From: Muscardinus avellanarius
Lineage: Eukaryota; Chordata; Mammalia; Rodentia; Gliridae
Direction: 5' to 3'
Length of the DNA: 64,000 nucleotides
NCBI GenBank assembly: GCA_963383645.1
Contig: OY726567.1
Location: 64,897,734 to 64,961,733, forward strand
A model generated the notes under the pieces. That model was given only the letters and a program-made list of their open reading frames with translations. It was not told the DNA's origin and ran no database searches. Shown here piece after piece: positions 45,811 through 64,000 of the stretch. The position numbers were made by a program, and so were the translations under genes. How positions within the stretch are numbered: the first letter of the stretch is position 1; every line of letters starts with the position of its first letter.

Positions 45811-48800
45811 GTGAGAGCGTCAGGCTCGACTGGGCCGGACCCCTTCCCCTCCCCCGGCGCCGCCGGCCGCCCTCCCCCGCGGCCCGCCGCCTGTCGCGAC
45901 ACGGCTCCCGCCCGCCCTGCCCTGCCCTCGCCTTCGCCGCGCGCCCGGCGGGCCTCCCGCCGCCCCTCCGCTCGGCCCTTCCGGCCCGCACCCCGCCGCC
46001 GCTTCCCGCGTGGCACCGCGCCGGCCCGGTGCGAGGTGCCGCCCCCTCCGCGTCGGCGTCGGGTCGGGTCCTGCCCGCGGCTCGGCGGGGGTCCGGAGTG
46101 CGCCCTCCCGGCCCGGGGCTTCCTCGCACCCTCCCACGCCGGTGCCTGATACCCAGGAGCGCGGCCGCCAGGACCCGGGTTCTCGCTTCCCCTCGTTGTC
46201 TGCTGGGGGAGCCTGTTTGGAGATGGATCGGGTGGATGATAAACTCCTAAGACCTGAGGTTGCAGCTCCGTTGTGAGTTGGAGCCTCAGCCAAAGTTTTC
46301 ACCTCCTTAGAGTGCGGCTTGTCCCTCATAGTGAAAAGTCCCCTAGGCGGCCACGTCCCATAGTACCGCAGCCTCCCGTTTGGGGGAACAGTGCCCCCCC
46401 CCGAGACTCAGGGGTGTCCTCAGTGTTGCTCTACTCCGGGCCTGGGCTCTTATCCCCCCAGAGGGGTGGGTATCACCCTCTGGCTTTGTGGATACAAACT
46501 GTCTGCCTCTATGGATGTGAGCTTCCTTTTGGTGTGTAGCCCACCACAGCATTGGTGTCTTGGAGTTGTTAAGTTCTCCTGGGTCTCGGGTTCCTGGGCC
46601 TGTCTTGGTGAAGCCTACTAAACTCGCACTCTCTGTGTTGTCGGTGAGCTACTAAGTTGTGGCTGCTTTTCAATGAGGTGCTGTCACCTCCCCTGGAATT
46701 AACCTCCTTCCCGAGGGTAAGAGTTTCCTATGCTTTTCATCTCTCCCCACATGGATTGTTACTTTACTGAGTTTGAGTCATGTGTATCCCAATATACATA
46801 TATCTCATATATCTTTTTTGGGGTGTTGTCTTTCCAGGGGCCAAGAATCTCACACTCCCTTGGTAGTCTTGAGAGCCCTCCCTGTGGGTATCGGGCTGTC
46901 CCATCGCTGACTTTAGACAGTTGGAGAATGAGGGCTCTCCTCTGTCCACCCATCAGGCTGGCACCCCATAGGGATGTAAGGCCTCTCAGACCTAGCGTTC
47001 CTAATTGCAACTGGTAGCTTTTCTCTTTCAGGTTGTGTTTTCTTGGCAGGGTAAGGAATCTGTTTTGGTGTTGCCACCCCAGGGATAAGGTTCCTGCCTT
47101 CTTTGATGTTGACATTTGCCCCTCTTCTGGACTTGAGGCATTCATGCTCACTGTAGGTGTCTTCACTGTGAGTGAGACTAAGGGATCTCTTCCTCTTGGT
47201 TGTAAGTGCCCCTGGTTAATGCTTCTCTCTTTCATCCTTGAAGACTTGTCACTATGTGGCACTAAGGCAAAGGTTCCTTCCTGTGGGGTATAAGGTACCT
47301 GAGACTCAGTAGAGGCCCAGTATGGTCTGGTGTAGCTTTAGGAGGTGTGGATTCCCAGGGCCCCACCCTTGGTTTTGGGCCTTTCCTGGGGAGGTAACTG
47401 CCTCTGACCCAGCTCCCAGAGTGTGGGGGTGACACCATCCTCCCCTGGTTTAAGACTTGCTCCCTGACACTGCTGGCCACTGTTCCTCTTCTAGAGCATA
47501 AGCTCTTCTGGGATAAAGGCTTTTCATGCCATGGTCCAAGACCCTTGTGCAGATATGTAATCCCCCAGGATGTGCCCCTCATTGAGTCTTTGTGATGGAG
47601 CTCTCCTCCTGAGGTGGTTCTGGGGCTCTTTGTTGTTGGCTTCTGTGGGTCTGGTGTGTAGCTCATTCCACCACTTAGTGTGAGCTCTTGACTTGGGGAT
47701 GTGCCTCCCCTTGGACATAGGATCTGTGCACTTCACCTCCCCTTGGCCAATACTTGAAGACTCATTGATGCTGTCTGAGACCTCTCTCTGTCCTAGTTCA
47801 TGTTCTGTGAGAAAACACCTGCACATCTCAGAGAGGTCTGTAGTAGTTACCTCCTGGTGGTGGTGGTGGGGTCTTGGTGGAGCCCCAGATGGATGGGCTT
47901 TTCCATGGTGACATCTCTACTTTGAGGCACCAGCCTCTTTTTATGCTGTTATGTGGGTGGTGGTGGTGGGGCGGAGGTCCTGGGTGCAACTCTCTTACAG
48001 TGAGATTTTCTTTTGTGGAGAGAAAGTGTTTCCTCCACAGTGATTGAGGTTCTAGCTTTGGTAGGGGTGGGGAGGAGGCAGAGGGATGAGTACCCTAGTC
48101 CTATTGCACTTGACTCTTCTCTATATAGCTTCCTTTCTCCAATCAGGGACTGTCTCTGCTAGTCAGAGCTGTTCCTACCTTGGTATCTAAAGCATTTTGC
48201 CCTGGAACTTTCCTGTTTCTCTTACACCTTGCTTTTGACTCCAGGACTTAACTTCCTTGCTGCCAGAGGATGTCTCCCTCTGGGGTGTATCACCTCCCCT
48301 GTGCTAGGGTCCCAAACAGTGTGAAACTTGGGGAGGGCATCACCTCTCTGCGCTGTGGAGTGCCTTGTTGGGGTGTGAACCATGAGATGCCCTCTTCCTC
48401 AGCCCATGACCCTCTGTTGGACTCTTGGGACAAAGCAAGGGAGTGTAAGCTCTTGTTTAATGGTTCTGTCCCTGATGCTTAAGTAAGAGGCTTTTTTTTT
48501 TTTTTTTTTCGCCCCTTCTGCTGGTGTCTCGTCCCTCCTAGAAGCTCCCCAGGTCAGAGGTACTTGCCCCACCCAGCTTGAGTCCCCTCTCTGGTATTGT
48601 CTCTGTGGGACATTTTGCTGGTTGCTTCACTTTCTTGGAAATTCCCATGTATGATGGGTCAGCTGCTGCTGTTGGGGTGTGTGTGTGTGTGTGTGTGTGT
48701 GTTGCTGAGAATTGAACCCAGGGGCATTCTACCTCCAAGCTACATCCCCAGCCCAATTTTGTATTTTTTAGTTTGAAACTGAGTCTCACTAATTTGCGGA

Positions 48801-51523
48801 GGGCCTCAGTAAGTAGCTGGGGCTGGCCTCAAACTCAGATCCTTCCAAGTATTGGGATTACAAGTGTGCACCACCACGTCTAGCACAGAGCTCAGCATTC
48901 TTTTTTTTTTTTTTTTTTGGTACTGAGGGTGGAACCCAGGGGCATTCTACCTCTGAGCTACACCCCCAGCCCCATTTTTTTATTCTTTATTTTGAAACAG
49001 GGTCTCATTGAGTTGTAAAGGGCCTCACTGAGTAGCTGAGGGTGTCCGCGAACTGCGATCCTCCTGTCTCAGCCTCCGGAATGCTGGGATTACAAGTGTG
49101 TGCTACCCAACCTGACTTTCAACTGTTGTTCTTGATGAATCTTTTACTTATAAAAGTTCAGTTCTGAACTTACCTGAAATAGGTCCCTGTCCTTTCTGGG
49201 CCTCTTGTTCAGAAGCCTGCTGTCTTTACAGTGTCTCACATAGTAGGTGCTAGCCACATGTAGTGATTAGTAAGGAGTTAAAACTAAAGCAAATAAAGTT
49301 ACTGGCATTGTAGTTTGTGCCTGTAGTCCCAGTTACTCAGGAGGCTGAGGCACGAGGATCACTTGAGCTTAGAAGTGAGAGACCAGCTAGCAACTTGAGA
49401 CCCTATTTCAAAAAGAAAAAGTTCCTCAGTTGCACTGGTCACATTTCAAGTGTTCAGTAGCTAACGGTGCGCTATGGAATAGTTCCCATATTGCATGTTA
49501 TGTGGGACAGGAGTGTTGTCTAGGTGTCCCTTCCCTATTGGCAAGGATTCCTGGGCACGGCTGCCCTCCAGGTTGAGGCTCTTAGTCCTGGTTATGGGTC
49601 ATTTTCTGCCTTTACAGTTGAGGGATATGGGGCAGGGGCACCCCTGCTCTGTGCCAGTAGAGTGGGACCATCCCTTGATTTCAGGGATCCTGGCTTTTCA
49701 GTATTGGCTTCCGGGGAGGGCAGCTTCTGCTGACAACTCAGAAATCCTCTTGCCATAACCCTCCTTCCACAAGTTTCCCCTGTACTTGGCATCAGGTCCT
49801 ATCTTGTGGCTTCCCCCAGACTAAATATCCTGGTAACTTGTGTTTGACTACAGTCCCTTCTGGGTTGCATGTAACTTCCTTTAGGGCATCAATGCCCCTC
49901 TTTGGGTACCTGCCCAGATGGTTTAGGTTCCCCTGAGTCTAAGTTACTGGTCCATTGGAATTCTTTCATGTGCTAAGATCAGCTTCCTTACAGCTAAAGC
50001 ACCTTTTCACCCTCTTATCTTCATAAGATTTCTATCTTCTCCCAGCCCTCTCTTTAGTACTGCTTTCTGCACCCAAATCTCTAACCCTTCCTGTTATCAG
50101 ACTCTTTGGGTTAGGAGTATTATCTCCTTTTGGTTCAAGGATTCTGCTCTGGAGTCAATGTCTTGGAGGTCTAAGATCATATTATGTTTGGCATCCAGCC
50201 CTGTCTATAGGAATGGATTCAGCTCTTCATAGCACTAGGCATCTGTCACTCCTTCCCCTGGCCTCAACCTTCCCTCCCTCTGCTACAGCTCATACGTGTA
50301 TACAGGGCTTTGTGCAGTGCCAGCGCTGTTATCTCCTGGCTTACCTAAGGAGTGACCTCTCCCACTCACCTGTGCTCCCAGGACCTCTGTGTAGAAAGTA
50401 TGATTTCCAGGGCTCTTACCTTTTTTGTTTTATTTTTATTTGTATCGTGTATTTATTTTTTCAATGCTACCATCAAACCCAGGGCCTTGTGCATGATCTC
50501 TACCTCCAGCCCAGGTCTCATGCTTTTTATCTTACAGTCATCTGTATGACATTTTTCTTCTCTGAAAGATCCTTTGAGTACCATCTTGGGGAACTATGCT
50601 CCACATTCTATGAACTTTTTGTATCCTAAGTCAGAGGCCTACAAAAAGTATGTTTTTTCTTACTTGGGGGTTTGTGTTGTTTTGGTACTGGACATTGAAC
50701 TCATTCTATCTATGAATTACACCTCCAGCCCCTTTTTTTTCTTTTTCTTTTTTTTTTTTTTTTCCTTTTTTGGTACTAAGAATGGAACCCAGGGGCATTG
50801 TACTTCCAAGCTACACCCCCAGTTCTGTGTTTTAGTCTCTTTTATTTTTTTGAAACAGGGTCTCACTAAGTTGGTAATGGCCTCACTAAGTAGCCGAGGC
50901 TGTCTGCGAACTATGATCCTCTGGTCTCTGCCTCCTGAATGCTGAGATTACAAGCATGAGCCACCATGCCCGGCCACCTCCAGCCCTTTTTACTTTTTTG
51001 GTGTGTGGCATGGGATTGAATCCAGGGTGATTCTGCCTCTGAGCTACACCCCCAGCCCAATTTAATTTCTTATTTGGAAACAGGGTCTCATTAAGTTTCC
51101 TAGGTTGGCTTCAAACCTGCAATCCTCCTATCTGAGCCTCCCAAGTACTGGGATTACAAGTGTGGGCTACTATGCCCTATACCCAGCTGTTTGTTTTTTT
51201 CCCCCTTAATTTTGCAACAAGTTCTAGCTAAGTTGCTGAGTCTGGCTTCTAGCATCTAATCCTCCTGCCTCCACCTCCCAAGTACTGGGAATATAGACAT
51301 TTGCCAGTGGGCCTGTCTTCTTTCCTTGTTTTAACAAATTCCTACAGTCCCATTGGCTAGGCAGTTGAGGTAGTGTAAGATGACTTGGGCCTGGTCATCA
51401 TTATCAGATAGTAAGTGCTCCTTTCCTTTACAACTCCACCTTCCTCACAGTTCCCACCCATGTCTAAGTCTGGGTTTGGAACAGCAGGGAAATAAATGTT
51501 AATTCCTTCCCAATATTTCCCAG
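45811..51523 (+). other. CNOT3: CNOT3 first intron (5' UTR intron)
   Basis: GC-rich to about 46200, then 46270-48640 is SINE-free with a loosely repetitive CT/TGG-rich texture. SINEs follow at about 48690-48885 (-) and 48915-49120 (-), an odd B1-like monomer at 49300-49415 (+), and at 50685-51310 (-, several). (GT)n lies at about 48676-48701. The acceptor before the ATG exon is probably the CAGCAG ending at 51523/51526. Long open frames at 45300-46330 are GC-rich artefacts. Confidence 0.55.
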
Positions 51524-51576
51524 CAGCGTCCGGCTCCAAGGGAGTATGAAGAGAGTGCGTCTGTAGGGAAGGGAAG

Positions 51577-64000
<12,424 letters not shown>

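Noticed and set aside
45301..46329. Long overlapping open frames (up to 282 codons) on both strands
   Set aside because: They lie in the CNOT3 CpG island, where GC-rich sequence lacks stop codons. Their translations are Arg/Pro/Ala-rich with no recognisable domain, and no splice or start context supports them.

Overview
This is a mammalian nuclear window carrying five protein-coding genes whose order and orientation match the centromere-proximal part of the leukocyte receptor complex region (human 19q13.4): OSCAR (-), NDUFA3 (+), TFPT (-), PRPF31 (+), CNOT3 (+, 3' end outside the window). Split genes with GT/AG introns, CpG-island promoters, MIR and MaLR-type LTR relics, and hundreds of bases of SINE every kilobase rule out a prokaryote or virus. 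The SINEs are a composite of a 7SL-derived (B1-like) left part and a tRNA-derived (dID-like) right part, and there is one free ID element. That points to a non-murid rodent of the squirrel/mountain-beaver/dormouse kind. The exact species cannot be fixed from the sequence.

Layout. 1-2538: SINEs and a reversed MIR downstream of OSCAR. 2539-7486: OSCAR, five coding exons (264 aa), with a 35-bp minisatellite in its last intron. 7487-9130: SINE-rich spacer. 9130-9363: CpG-rich NDUFA3 promoter. 9364-11834: NDUFA3 (84 aa, four coding exons). 11968-19623: TFPT (253 aa, six coding exons), convergent with NDUFA3 at only ~80 bp between poly(A) signals. 19624-20149: CpG-rich bidirectional promoter shared by TFPT and PRPF31, with a second 35-bp minisatellite just inside TFPT intron 1. 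20150-40400: PRPF31 (499 aa, 13 coding exons), very SINE-rich introns. 40400-44950: SINE-filled spacer. 44970-46200: CCAAT-rich CpG-island promoter of CNOT3. 46200-51570: long first intron, partly SINE-poor. 51577-63404: fifteen CNOT3 coding exons (677 codons); the last ~74 residues (rest of the NOT box) lie beyond 64000.

Functionally the genes are unrelated housekeeping neighbours (complex I, INO80, spliceosome, CCR4-NOT) plus one myeloid immune receptor. They are linked by shared promoters and, in human, by regulation of PRPF31 through CNOT3 and the MSR1 minisatellite. All reading frames are intact; every exon join was checked for phase and the lengths fit the human proteins.

Most notable: an MSR1-like array beside the PRPF31 promoter and an inverted relative in OSCAR that supplies a coding tail when the intron is retained; a ~130-bp near-perfect inverted repeat in CNOT3 intron 13 able to fold as a long hairpin RNA; a cluster of ten CCAAT boxes before CNOT3; an octamer + ZNF143-type site pair in the NDUFA3 promoter; and several unusual SINE variants.
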